Part shown: in pieces, positions 1 to 5,527 of the stretch
How the letters are laid out: each line of letters begins with the position of its first letter
Numbering within the stretch: position 1 is the first letter of the stretch
Assembly: GCA_025963345.1 (NCBI GenBank)
Contig: JAOPUS010000304.1
Location: forward strand, 1-6,160
Direction of reading: 5' to 3'
DNA: 6,160 nt
Origin: Blastococcus sp.
GTDB taxonomy: Bacteria; Actinomycetota; Actinomycetes; Mycobacteriales; Geodermatophilaceae
Program-made: the position numbers and the translations under genes
Notes under the pieces: model-generated
Database searches by the model: none
What the model saw: the letters and a program-made list of their open reading frames with translations, nothing else
What the model was told of the DNA's origin: nothing

Positions 1-126
1 GCCGAGTTCGACCGGCTCACGGGCCTGGGGGTCATCTTCACGCAGGAGCCGGTCGCCATGGGTCCCGTGACCACGGCCGTGCTCGACGACACCTGCGGCA
101 ACCTCATCCAGATCGCCAGCATGTGA
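1..126 (+). CDS. VOC family (glyoxalase/bleomycin-resistance fold) protein, C-terminal fragment
   Basis: Only the last 41 codons are present. The frame is open from base 1 and stops at TGA 124-126. The fragment ends in DDTCGNLIQIASM, and the D-x-x-G-N-x-I-Q-I pattern is the typical last beta strand of vicinal-oxygen-chelate (VOC) proteins. In the family this strand often follows a metal ligand in the beta-alpha-beta-beta-beta fold. The preceding GVIFTQEPVAMGPV also fits the family pattern of a loop with 'F' and 'P' before the final sheet. VOC proteins include lactoylglutathione lyases, dioxygenases and antibiotic-binding resistance proteins. The fragment is too short to choose between them. 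The start and the first part of the gene lie left of the window. Confidence 0.75.
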   Translation, partial: AEFDRLTGLGVIFTQEPVAMGPVTTAVLDDTCGNLIQIASM

Positions 127-138
127 ACGGTGCGATCG

Positions 139-179
139 TAGGTTCCGGTCGTCGCTTCCGGTCCTAGGTTCCAGAACCA
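139..179 (+). repeat. Three 13-bp-period repeats upstream of the ABC operon
   Basis: Three units start at 141 (GGTTCCGGTCGTC), 154 (GCTTCCGGTCCTA) and 167 (GGTTCCAGAACCA), each 13 bp after the last. Units 1 and 2 match at 10 of 13 positions, and units 2 and 3 at 8 of 13. TAGGTTCC occurs exactly at 139-146 and 165-172. The third unit includes the inverted repeat GGTTC-CA-GAACC at 167-178, which abuts the start codon. The array fills most of the 52-bp gap between the VOC gene and the ABC ATPase, so it is a plausible operator. The regulator is unknown, and no regulator gene is visible in the window. Confidence 0.45.
165..170 (+). promoter_or_regulatory. Candidate -10 element for a leaderless ABC-operon transcript
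   Basis: TAGGTT at 165-170 fits the loose actinobacterial -10 pattern TANNNT. It ends 8 nt before the ATG at 179, so transcription would begin at or very near the start codon. No Shine-Dalgarno sequence is visible between the two, as the bases are CCAGAACC. I could not identify a convincing -35 hexamer. TANNNT is a weak pattern, so this rests mainly on its spacing and on the absence of a ribosome binding site. Confidence 0.35.
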
Positions 180-1105
180 TGAACGCTGCGGTCTCGGTCG
201 CCGGCCTGGTCAAGACGTTCGGTGCGACCCGCGCGCTCGACGGCCTCGACCTGGAGGTCGCCACCGGCGAGGTGCACGGCTTCCTCGGCCCCAACGGATC
301 GGGGAAGTCGACCACCATCCGCGTGCTCCTGGGCCTGTTGCGCGCCGACTCCGGCACCGTCCGGTTGCTGGACGGCGACCCGTGGCGGGACGCGGTCGCG
401 CTGCACCGCCGGCTGGCGTACGTGCCGGGCGACGTGACGCTCTGGCCGGGGATCAGCGGCGGGGAGACCATCGACCTGCTCGGCCGGCTCCATGGCGGCC
501 TGGACCCGGCCCGGCGGGCCGACCTGCTCGAGCGCTTCGACCTCGATCCGAGGAAGAAGGCCCGCAGCTACTCGAAGGGCAACCGGCAGAAGGTCGCGCT
601 GGTGGCTGCCCTGGCCTCGGACGCCGAACTGCTGATCCTCGACGAGCCGACGTCCGGCCTCGACCCGCTCATGGAGGCGGTGTTCCAGGAGAACATCCGG
701 GAGGTCCGCGCCCAGGGCCGCACGGTGCTGCTGTCGAGCCACATCCTGGCCGAGGCCGAGGCGCTCTGTGACCGGGTCAGCATCATCCGGCACGGCCGCA
801 CCGTGCAGAGCGGCAGCCTGAGCGAGCTGCGCCACCTCACCCGCACCTCGATCGCGGCCGAGACCGCGCGTCCGGTCACCGGCCTCGAGTCGCTGCCCGG
901 CGTGCACGATCCCGCTGTCCGGGACGGCCGGGTGCGGTTCGACGTCGACACCGACCATCTGGACGACGCCCTCCGGCACCTGGCCGGCTTCGGCGTCCGG
1001 TCCCTGCGCAGCGCCCCACCCACGCTGGAAGAGCTCTTCCTGCGCCACTACGGCGACGAACTGGCCGAGGACGGCGTTCCTCTCGCGGCGCCGGGCCGGC
1101 CGTGA
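179..1105 (+). CDS. ABC transporter ATP-binding protein (DrrA/CcmA-like, drug-exporter type)
   Basis: This is a 308-residue nucleotide-binding subunit that would sit on the cytoplasmic face and power the permease encoded next to it. Walker A is GPNGSGKST at residues 37-45. The ABC signature is YSKGN at 131-135, a YSKGN variant of LSGGQ. Walker B is LLILDE at 151-156, the D-loop is SGLD at 159-162, and the H-loop histidine is H188 in LLSSH. At the Q-loop position the sequence reads YVPGDVTLWP (81-90), with glycine where many ABC ATPases have glutamine; as far as I know this is common in this antibiotic-exporter branch. Residues 215-308 form the C-terminal extension, which ends with the family-typical PTLEELFLRHYGDE near 281-294. 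The ATG at 179 is chosen because the domain starts a few residues later (VSVAGLVKTFG). There is no clear Shine-Dalgarno. The stop overlaps the permease start by 4 bases (GTGA), so the two are almost surely co-translated. The substrate is unknown. Confidence 0.95.
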   Translation: MNAAVSVAGLVKTFGATRALDGLDLEVATGEVHGFLGPNGSGKSTTIRVLLGLLRADSGTVRLLDGDPWRDAVALHRRLAYVPGDVTLWPGISGGETIDLLGRLHGGLDPARRADLLERFDLDPRKKARSYSKGNRQKVALVAALASDAELLILDEPTSGLDPLMEAVFQENIREVRAQGRTVLLSSHILAEAEALCDRVSIIRHGRTVQSGSLSELRHLTRTSIAAETARPVTGLESLPGVHDPAVRDGRVRFDVDTDHLDDALRHLAGFGVRSLRSAPPTLEELFLRHYGDELAEDGVPLAAPGRP

Positions 1106-2706
1106 GCCTCGCGCACCCGGACCTGGCCGGGACCGGCGCGCTCGTTCGTTTCGCGCTGCGTCGCGACCGGCTGCGGCTGCCGCTGTGGGTCGCCCTCGGG
1201 GCCGGGCTGGTCGCCTCGCAGTCGGTCTCCAGCCAGACGCTGTACGACTCCCCCGTCGCCCTCGCGGCGTACCGGGCCTCGGTCGGCAGCAATGCGGCGA
1301 CCATCGCGTTCGCGGGGCCGCCCGTGGGCCTGGACACGGTGGCCGGTGCGGTCGCCTTCGAGATCTCCGCGTCGGTCATGCTCGCCGCCGCGCTCATGGC
1401 GATGTTCACGACGGGCCGGCACACCCGCGCCGACGAGGAGGCCGGCCGCACCGAACTCGTCCGCTCCGCCCGGGTCGGCCGGCACGCCCCGCTGGTCGCG
1501 GCGGTGGTCGTGTCCTCGCTGGCCTGCGTCGCGACGGCGCTCGCGATCGGCCTGGTCGCGACGGCGACGGGACTACCCGTGCTGGGATCGTTCCTGCTGG
1601 GCGCCTCGGTGGGCGCCTGCGGCCTGGTCTTCACCGGCATCGCCGCCGTCGCCGCCCAGGTGAGCGAGTCCACCCGGTCGACGTACGGGCTCGTGGGTGC
1701 GCTCTTCGGCGTCGCCTTCGTACTCCGGGCAGCGGGCGACATCAACGGGAGCCGGCTCTCCTGGGCCTCACCCGTCGGCTGGGCCCAGGCCGTGCACCCG
1801 TTCTCCGACAACCGCTGGTTCCCCCTGCTGCTCTGCCTGGTCGCGACCGGTGCCCTGGTCGCGGTGGCGATGACGCTGCTCGACCACCGCGACCTCGGCT
1901 CCGGGCTGCTGCCCGCCCGGCCGGGCCCGCCGACGGCGGGGTGGTTGCTCAGTTCCCCGCTGGGGCTCGCGGTCCGGCTGCAGCGGGGCGCGCTGATCGC
2001 CTGGACGGTCAGCCTCGCGCTGCTCGGCGCCGTGTACGGCGGGGTGGGGGAGGCGGTCGAGACCCTGTTCGCCGACAACCCCCAGGCCCAGATCTTCTTC
2101 CCCGGGACCTCGTCGGCCGGGCTGGTGGACGCCTACCTCGCGACGATCTTCGCCTTCGAGGCCCTGCTCGCCGCCGCCTTCGCGGTCTCCTCGGTGCTCC
2201 GGGCCCGCGCCGAGGAGGCGTCCGGCCGGGCCGAGCCGGTCCTGGCCACGGCGACGAGCCGCTCCGCGTGGCTGGGCGGGCACGTGACCGTCGCCCTGCT
2301 GGGCTCGGCGCTCCTGATCGCGGCCTCGGGCGCGTGCACCGCGCTGGTCCGGGCGGTGGCGACCGGCGAGGGCAGCGCGTTCGGCCGGCTGTTCGCTGCC
2401 TCTCTCGCCTACGTGCCGGCCGTCTGGGTCCTCGCGGGGGTCACGGTGGCCCTGTTCGGGCTCGTGCCCAGGGCGGCGGCCGGCCTGGCCTGGGGGATGG
2501 TGGCCTACGTGCTGGTCGTCACCATGCTCGCCCGGGGACTGGACTGGCCGGCATGGGTGGACGACCTGTCACCGATCTCCTGGACGCCCCTGGCGCCGAT
2601 CGAGTCGTGGACGGCCTCGGCGGCCGCCGGGCTGGGAGCGGTCGCCGTCGGGCTGCTCGCCGTCGGCTTCGGCGCTTTCCTGCACCGCGACCTCAGCACC
2701 GGCTGA
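1102..2706 (+). CDS. ABC transporter permease, polyketide-antibiotic exporter type (TnrB3-like)
   Basis: This 534-residue integral membrane protein is the membrane partner of the ATPase just upstream. Translation starts at GTG 1102, inside the GTGA overlap with the ATPase stop. Hydrophobic segments group into two sets of about six, near residues 24-41, 85-103, 130-152, 160-185, 196-212 and 240-260, then 295-315, 345-366, 393-413, 430-455, 459-478 and 508-527. The halves look duplicated. LVRFALRRDRLRLPLW (14-29) echoes LAVRLQRGALIAW (289-301), and the cytoplasmic loop RADEEAGRTELVRSA (109-123) echoes RAEEASGRAEPVLAT (369-383). This fused-halves layout and the opening motif resemble the permease family annotated as putative exporters of polyketide antibiotics, known from tetronasin resistance. 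A single fused permease with one ATPase gene suggests an ATPase homodimer. The substrate cannot be read from the sequence; no biosynthetic genes are nearby, so general drug or lipid export is as likely as self-resistance. Confidence 0.93.
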   Translation: MSLAHPDLAGTGALVRFALRRDRLRLPLWVALGAGLVASQSVSSQTLYDSPVALAAYRASVGSNAATIAFAGPPVGLDTVAGAVAFEISASVMLAAALMAMFTTGRHTRADEEAGRTELVRSARVGRHAPLVAAVVVSSLACVATALAIGLVATATGLPVLGSFLLGASVGACGLVFTGIAAVAAQVSESTRSTYGLVGALFGVAFVLRAAGDINGSRLSWASPVGWAQAVHPFSDNRWFPLLLCLVATGALVAVAMTLLDHRDLGSGLLPARPGPPTAGWLLSSPLGLAVRLQRGALIAWTVSLALLGAVYGGVGEAVETLFADNPQAQIFFPGTSSAGLVDAYLATIFAFEALLAAAFAVSSVLRARAEEASGRAEPVLATATSRSAWLGGHVTVALLGSALLIAASGACTALVRAVATGEGSAFGRLFAASLAYVPAVWVLAGVTVALFGLVPRAAAGLAWGMVAYVLVVTMLARGLDWPAWVDDLSPISWTPLAPIESWTASAAAGLGAVAVGLLAVGFGAFLHRDLSTG

Positions 2707-2723
2707 GTCGGTCGGTTCAGCCG
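2700..2723. terminator. Hairpin formed by two convergent stop codons, candidate bidirectional terminator
   Basis: CGGCTGA (2700-2706) and TCAGCCG (2717-2723) are perfect 7-bp inverted arms around a 10-base spacer. The left arm ends with the permease TGA and the right arm begins with the complement of the LCP gene's TGA. In plus-strand RNA the spacer can extend the stem by G-U, U-G and C-G pairs, giving about 10 pairs closed by the tetraloop GGUC. There is no real U-tract on either side, so it would be a GC hairpin of the kind often seen in actinobacteria rather than a classical intrinsic terminator. Confidence 0.5.
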
Positions 2724-4264
2724 TTCCTCGTCGGCGGCTCGCCGGCGGCCAGGGCCTCCTGGGCCTTGGCCGCGTCGTAGGCGCAGGCATCGCCGACGTC
2801 GGCCGCCGGGTCCGCCGGCGTCGTCGGAGCGTCCGCGCCCGTGGTGGACGCGGCCGGGGCACTGCTCGCGGGAGCAGGCGACGTCCGGGTGTCGGACGCC
2901 GGCGCCAGCGCGTTGTGCACGATCTGGCGCATCTGGTCGTAGTCCGGGTAGGCCGGGTCGATCAGGCTGGGGTCGAAGACGACGCTGCGGGTGGTCGCGT
3001 CCTTGACGAGGAACGCGAGATCCACGAAGTCGCCCAGCGCGGACCGGGGGATGTCGGTGCTGACGATGTCCTGGGTGGTCGCAGCAATGTCCTGGTACTG
3101 CTGGAGCAGCGTCACCGGGTCCGCGGCCTTGATGATCGCGTCGATCGTGCAGCGCTGCCGGGCCATGCGGTCGTAGTCGGTGAGCCCGAACCGGCCGCGG
3201 GCGAAAGCGAGGGCCGTGGCACCGTCCATGTGCTGGTTCGGCCCGGGCGCGATGTAGGCGTCGGGCAGCGTGCCGATCGAGGGCTCGCCCCCCACGGGCA
3301 CGTAGTAGTTGACGTTCACCGTGATGCCGCCCAGCGCGTCGACCAGTCGGCTGAACCCGTCGAGGTTGACCAGCACGTAGTAGTCGAGCTTCAGCCCGAG
3401 TGCCTCGCCCACACCCAGCTTGAGGAAGTCGGCGCCGGGGTTGTCGGTGGGTCCGAGGATGTCGGGGTACTCCGCCGGGCCGTTGCGGTAGACGGCGTTG
3501 AGCAGGCTCTCGCTCTCGCTCCCGGCCTGGAAGCCGTCCGGGTAGACCTGGGCCAGCGGGCTGTCCGCCGGGAACGGCAGGTTCTCCAGGTTGCGCGGCA
3601 GGCTGAACAGCGTCGTGTCACCGGTGGCGGTGTCGATGCTCGCGACGATGACGGTGTCGGTGCGCACGCCGTCGCGGCCCTCCCCGCCGTCACCGCCGAG
3701 CAGCAGGACGTTGACCCGCGCCTGGTCGCCGAACGGGTCAGGGGTGTTGACGACGGTCGCGGACTTCCCGTTGTCGTCGAAGACCCCGGCGATCAGGTCG
3801 CGCTGGGCCACGGCCAGCCGGCCCGCAACGACCGCCGGCGCGGCGACGACCGCGACCAGCAGGAGGACGACGACGGCGCCGAGCACGTGCTGCCCGCGTC
3901 CGACCCGGGACGGCAGCAGCATCCGGTAGCCGGCGACGACGACCACGATCCAGAGGAAGGCGACCAGCGCGATCCCGCCGATGACCCAGAGCAGGGCACC
4001 GGTGTCGACCGCGGTGCGGACCGCCGTCCGCCGTCCGCCCGTGGCCAGCCAGACCCCGCCGCCGACGAGGAGCAGGAACAGCAGGAGGGTGATCGTCCCG
4101 AGGATGCGGCGCCCGGCGGCGAGGAACGCCGTCCCGGGGACGACGGCTCCGAGGGCCGTCCAGCCCAGCGCGGAACCGAAGCTCCGCTCGGCCCGCCGTC
4201 GTCCGCGGCTCGGCGGACGAGCCGTGGCACCTCCCGCAGAGGACGTGTCGGAAGGCTGGCTCAC
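2717..4264 (-). CDS. LytR-CpsA-Psr (LCP) family cell-wall glycopolymer ligase
   Basis: LCP proteins are membrane-anchored enzymes that move lipid-linked glycopolymers (teichoic acids, arabinogalactan, capsule) onto peptidoglycan outside the cell. With the GTG start at 4264 the protein is 515 residues. An Arg-rich N-terminus (about 17-28) is followed by hydrophobic stretches near 34-51, 55-75, 90-113 and 126-148. The LCP domain runs from about 183 (RVNVLLLGGD) to 380. It shows R201-T-D203, SLPRN with R224, D294 and F304 plus ALGGI at 310-314, ARGR with R356 and R358, and DYDRMARQR at 363-371. These match the Arg/Asp set that binds the pyrophosphate lipid and metal in the family. The tail (about 454-488) is Ala/Pro/Ser/Thr-rich, ends in a short DACAYD segment, and lacks an obvious LytR_C domain. 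The frame stays open upstream, with other starts at GTG 4312 and ATG 4513; 4264 is preferred because codons upstream look non-coding and ATG 4513 would overlap the desaturase. No start has a good ribosome binding site, so this end is uncertain. Confidence 0.92.
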   Translation of the reverse strand: MSQPSDTSSAGGATARPPSRGRRRAERSFGSALGWTALGAVVPGTAFLAAGRRILGTITLLLFLLLVGGGVWLATGGRRTAVRTAVDTGALLWVIGGIALVAFLWIVVVVAGYRMLLPSRVGRGQHVLGAVVVLLLVAVVAAPAVVAGRLAVAQRDLIAGVFDDNGKSATVVNTPDPFGDQARVNVLLLGGDGGEGRDGVRTDTVIVASIDTATGDTTLFSLPRNLENLPFPADSPLAQVYPDGFQAGSESESLLNAVYRNGPAEYPDILGPTDNPGADFLKLGVGEALGLKLDYYVLVNLDGFSRLVDALGGITVNVNYYVPVGGEPSIGTLPDAYIAPGPNQHMDGATALAFARGRFGLTDYDRMARQRCTIDAIIKAADPVTLLQQYQDIAATTQDIVSTDIPRSALGDFVDLAFLVKDATTRSVVFDPSLIDPAYPDYDQMRQIVHNALAPASDTRTSPAPASSAPAASTTGADAPTTPADPAADVGDACAYDAAKAQEALAAGEPPTRNG

Positions 4265-4451
4265 GCGCCGTCCGTCGCTCGGCGCCGCCTGGTCATCCGG
4301 CCATGGTCCCACCGAACCGCCAGGTGGCGGCGCCTGAACGGATGCTCCGAGCCGGCTGGGGGTCCCTGCGGCGCCGCCGTCGTCCGGAATCGAGGGCCGC
4401 GGAAGGGGTGAGCGGCGCCTCCTCGGGGAAACCCCCCATGGACACCGACCG
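4265..4451. other. Divergent intergenic region, part without clear signals
   Basis: This is the part of the LCP-desaturase gap that lies outside the repeat array. The LCP frame stays open on the minus strand here, but its codons are less G/C-biased at the third position than those in the gene body, which argues for untranslated leader. The only symmetric element I see is GGGG-AAA-CCCC at 4425-4435. A purine-rich GAGGAGG lies on the minus strand at 4418-4424, but no usable start codon follows at the right distance. If the LCP promoter lies in or near the repeats, its mRNA would have a leader of roughly 200 bases. Confidence 0.4.
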
Positions 4452-4496
4452 TTGGTTACGGCAGCGTAGGTTACGCAGGCGTAGGTCGCGTCGAGC
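4452..4496 (+). promoter_or_regulatory. Three 15-bp-period repeats with nested palindromes, probable operator of the desaturase gene
   Basis: The units are TTGGTTACGGCAGCG (4452-4466), TAGGTTACGCAGGCG (4467-4481) and TAGGTCGCGTCGAGC (4482-4496), each exactly 15 bp after the last. GCGTAGGT recurs exactly at 4464-4471 and 4479-4486. Overlapping inverted repeats sit inside: TACG-GCAG-CGTA (4457-4468), GCGTA-GGT-TACGC (4464-4476) and TACGC-AG-GCGTA (4472-4483). TAGGTT at 4467-4472 fits a TANNNT -10 element, so a bound protein could block transcription. The array ends 4 bases before the desaturase ribosome binding site. Tandem palindromes ahead of a fatty-acid gene suggest a TetR-type lipid-responsive repressor; that identity is inference. 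The array could also control the divergent LCP gene. Confidence 0.6.
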
Positions 4497-4500
4497 CTCC

Positions 4501-4505
4501 GGAGG
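4501..4505 (+). promoter_or_regulatory. Strong ribosome binding site of the desaturase gene
   Basis: GGAGG at 4501-4505 lies 6 bases before the ATG at 4512. It is the only start in the window with a near-perfect Shine-Dalgarno at normal spacing. It fixes the desaturase start and suggests high translation. Confidence 0.85.
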
Positions 4506-4511
4506 TTTCCC

Positions 4512-5462
4512 ATGTCCCAGACACCCCCGCACGCCGCAGTGCTGACCGAGCTCGAGCCGGTGGTCGCCCAGAATCTGGACCGCCACCTGGCGATCGCCAA
4601 GGAATGGCATCCGCACGACTACGTCCCGTGGGACGAGGGGCGGAACTTCGCCTTCCTGGGCGGGGAGGACTGGTCGCCCGAGCAGTCGCGGCTGGACGAG
4701 ACGGCGAAGGCCGCGATGTTCGTCAACCTGCTCACCGAGGACAACCTGCCCAGCTACCACCGGGAGATCGCCACCCGGTTCGGCCGCGACGGCGCGTGGG
4801 GCACCTGGGTCGGCCGTTGGACGGCGGAAGAGGGCCGGCATGGGGTGGCGCTGCGGGACTATCTGGTGGTCACCCGCGGTGTCGACCCGGTCGAGCTCGA
4901 GCGCGCCCGGATCGACTACATGACCACCGGCTACGACTCCGGCGACAAGACCCCGCTCGAGGCCGTCGCCTACGTCTCGTTCCAGGAACTGGCCACCCGG
5001 GTGTCGCACCGGAACACGGGCAAGGCGACCGGTGACCCGATCGCGGACAAGCTGCTGGCCCGCATCGCCACCGACGAGAACCTGCACATGATCTTCTACC
5101 GGAACCTCGTGACGGCGGCCTTCGACATCAATCCCGACGAGATGATGCGCGCGGTGGCCAACGAGGTCATCAACTTCGAGATGCCCGGCGCCAACATGGC
5201 GAACTTCCGGAAGAACTCGGTCATCATCGCCAAGGCCGGTATCTACGACCTGCGCCTGCACCACGACGAGGTCGTCAGCCCGATCCTGCGCACCTGGAAG
5301 GTGTTCGAGCGCACCGACTTCGGCCCCGAGGGCGAGAAGGCGCGGGAGGAGCTGGCCCAGTTCCTCGTCGGCCTCGACGCCCAGGCGACGAAGTTCGTCG
5401 AGAGCCGGGAGCGGATGCGCGCCCGGATCGCGGCCCGCGGCGAGGTCCCCGTCCAGGTCTGA
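4512..5462 (+). CDS. Acyl-[acyl-carrier-protein] desaturase, soluble diiron type (DesA/stearoyl-ACP desaturase family)
   Basis: This 316-residue cytoplasmic enzyme belongs to the ferritin-like stearoyl-ACP desaturase family. The family inserts a double bond into acyl chains carried on ACP, using O2 and electrons from a ferredoxin or similar donor. All six diiron ligands expected from the castor enzyme can be placed: E76 (LLTEDNLP), E107 and H110 (WTAEEGRHG), E159 (SFQEL), and E189 and H192 (TDENLH). W103 in GRWTAEE and the SHRN motif at 165-168 also match the family. There is no signal peptide or membrane segment, which fits a soluble enzyme. The length is normal for actinobacterial homologues such as mycobacterial DesA1/DesA2. 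The start is fixed by GGAGG 6 bases upstream. The gene stands alone with its own operator-like repeats upstream and a hairpin downstream. No ferredoxin or reductase gene is nearby, so electron donors must be encoded elsewhere. The position of the double bond cannot be predicted. Confidence 0.95.
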   Translation: MSQTPPHAAVLTELEPVVAQNLDRHLAIAKEWHPHDYVPWDEGRNFAFLGGEDWSPEQSRLDETAKAAMFVNLLTEDNLPSYHREIATRFGRDGAWGTWVGRWTAEEGRHGVALRDYLVVTRGVDPVELERARIDYMTTGYDSGDKTPLEAVAYVSFQELATRVSHRNTGKATGDPIADKLLARIATDENLHMIFYRNLVTAAFDINPDEMMRAVANEVINFEMPGANMANFRKNSVIIAKAGIYDLRLHHDEVVSPILRTWKVFERTDFGPEGEKAREELAQFLVGLDAQATKFVESRERMRARIAARGEVPVQV

Positions 5463-5472
5463 AAGAGGACCA

Positions 5473-5491
5473 CCCTGCCCCCCCGGCAGGG
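5473..5491 (+). terminator. GC-rich hairpin after the desaturase gene
   Basis: CCCTGCC (5473-5479) and GGCAGGG (5485-5491) form a perfect 7-bp stem with a five-C loop, 10 bases after the desaturase stop. No T-run follows (the next bases are CGGCCGTTCG), so this is a U-less hairpin. It probably ends or stabilises the desaturase mRNA and insulates xthA. Confidence 0.55.
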
Positions 5492-5513
5492 CGGCCGTTC
5501 GAGCGGGCGTCCG

Positions 5514-5519
5514 TACTCT
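5514..5519 (+). promoter_or_regulatory. Candidate -10 element for a leaderless xthA transcript
   Basis: TACTCT at 5514-5519 fits TANNNT and ends 8 bases before the GTG at 5528, the same distance as at the ABC operon. The intervening bases GGCCTCCC hold no Shine-Dalgarno. No convincing -35 hexamer is visible at 16-18 bp. Confidence 0.4.
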
Positions 5520-5527
5520 GGCCTCCC

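Noticed and set aside
164..1048. A 294-codon minus-strand frame opposite the ABC ATPase
   Set aside because: It is a mirror of a high-GC gene. Its composition is atypical and it has no domain, while the plus strand carries all the ABC motifs.
876..2078. A 400-codon minus-strand frame opposite the ABC genes
   Set aside because: It has low-complexity Ser/Thr/Ala/Arg composition, crosses the junction of two well-supported plus-strand genes and shows no recognisable motif.
2862..2877. CTGCTC-GCGG-GAGCAG hairpin
   Set aside because: It lies inside the Ala/Ser/Pro-rich tail coding region of the LCP gene, where repetitive GC-rich codons readily create such symmetry. There is no position-based reason to call it functional.
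2915..4411. A 498-codon open frame on the plus strand, antisense to the LCP gene
   Set aside because: Its product is rich in Arg, Asp, Gly, Val and Gln in irregular order, with no domain. Long antisense frames are expected opposite genes whose third codon positions are nearly all G or C. The minus-strand frame encodes a clear LCP domain.
4418..4424. Minus-strand GAGGAGG as the LCP ribosome binding site
   Set aside because: No ATG, GTG or TTG in the LCP frame follows within 4-12 bases, and the chosen start is about 150 bases further on.
4265..4600. A 112-residue N-terminal extension of the LCP protein up to ATG 4600
   Set aside because: It would run through the desaturase operator, ribosome binding site and first 29 codons. 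The extension is Arg/Pro/Gly-rich, with codons unlike the rest of the gene.
4293..5264. A 323-codon minus-strand frame opposite the desaturase
   Set aside because: The plus strand encodes a complete diiron desaturase with all six ligands and a strong ribosome binding site. The antisense product shows no family features.
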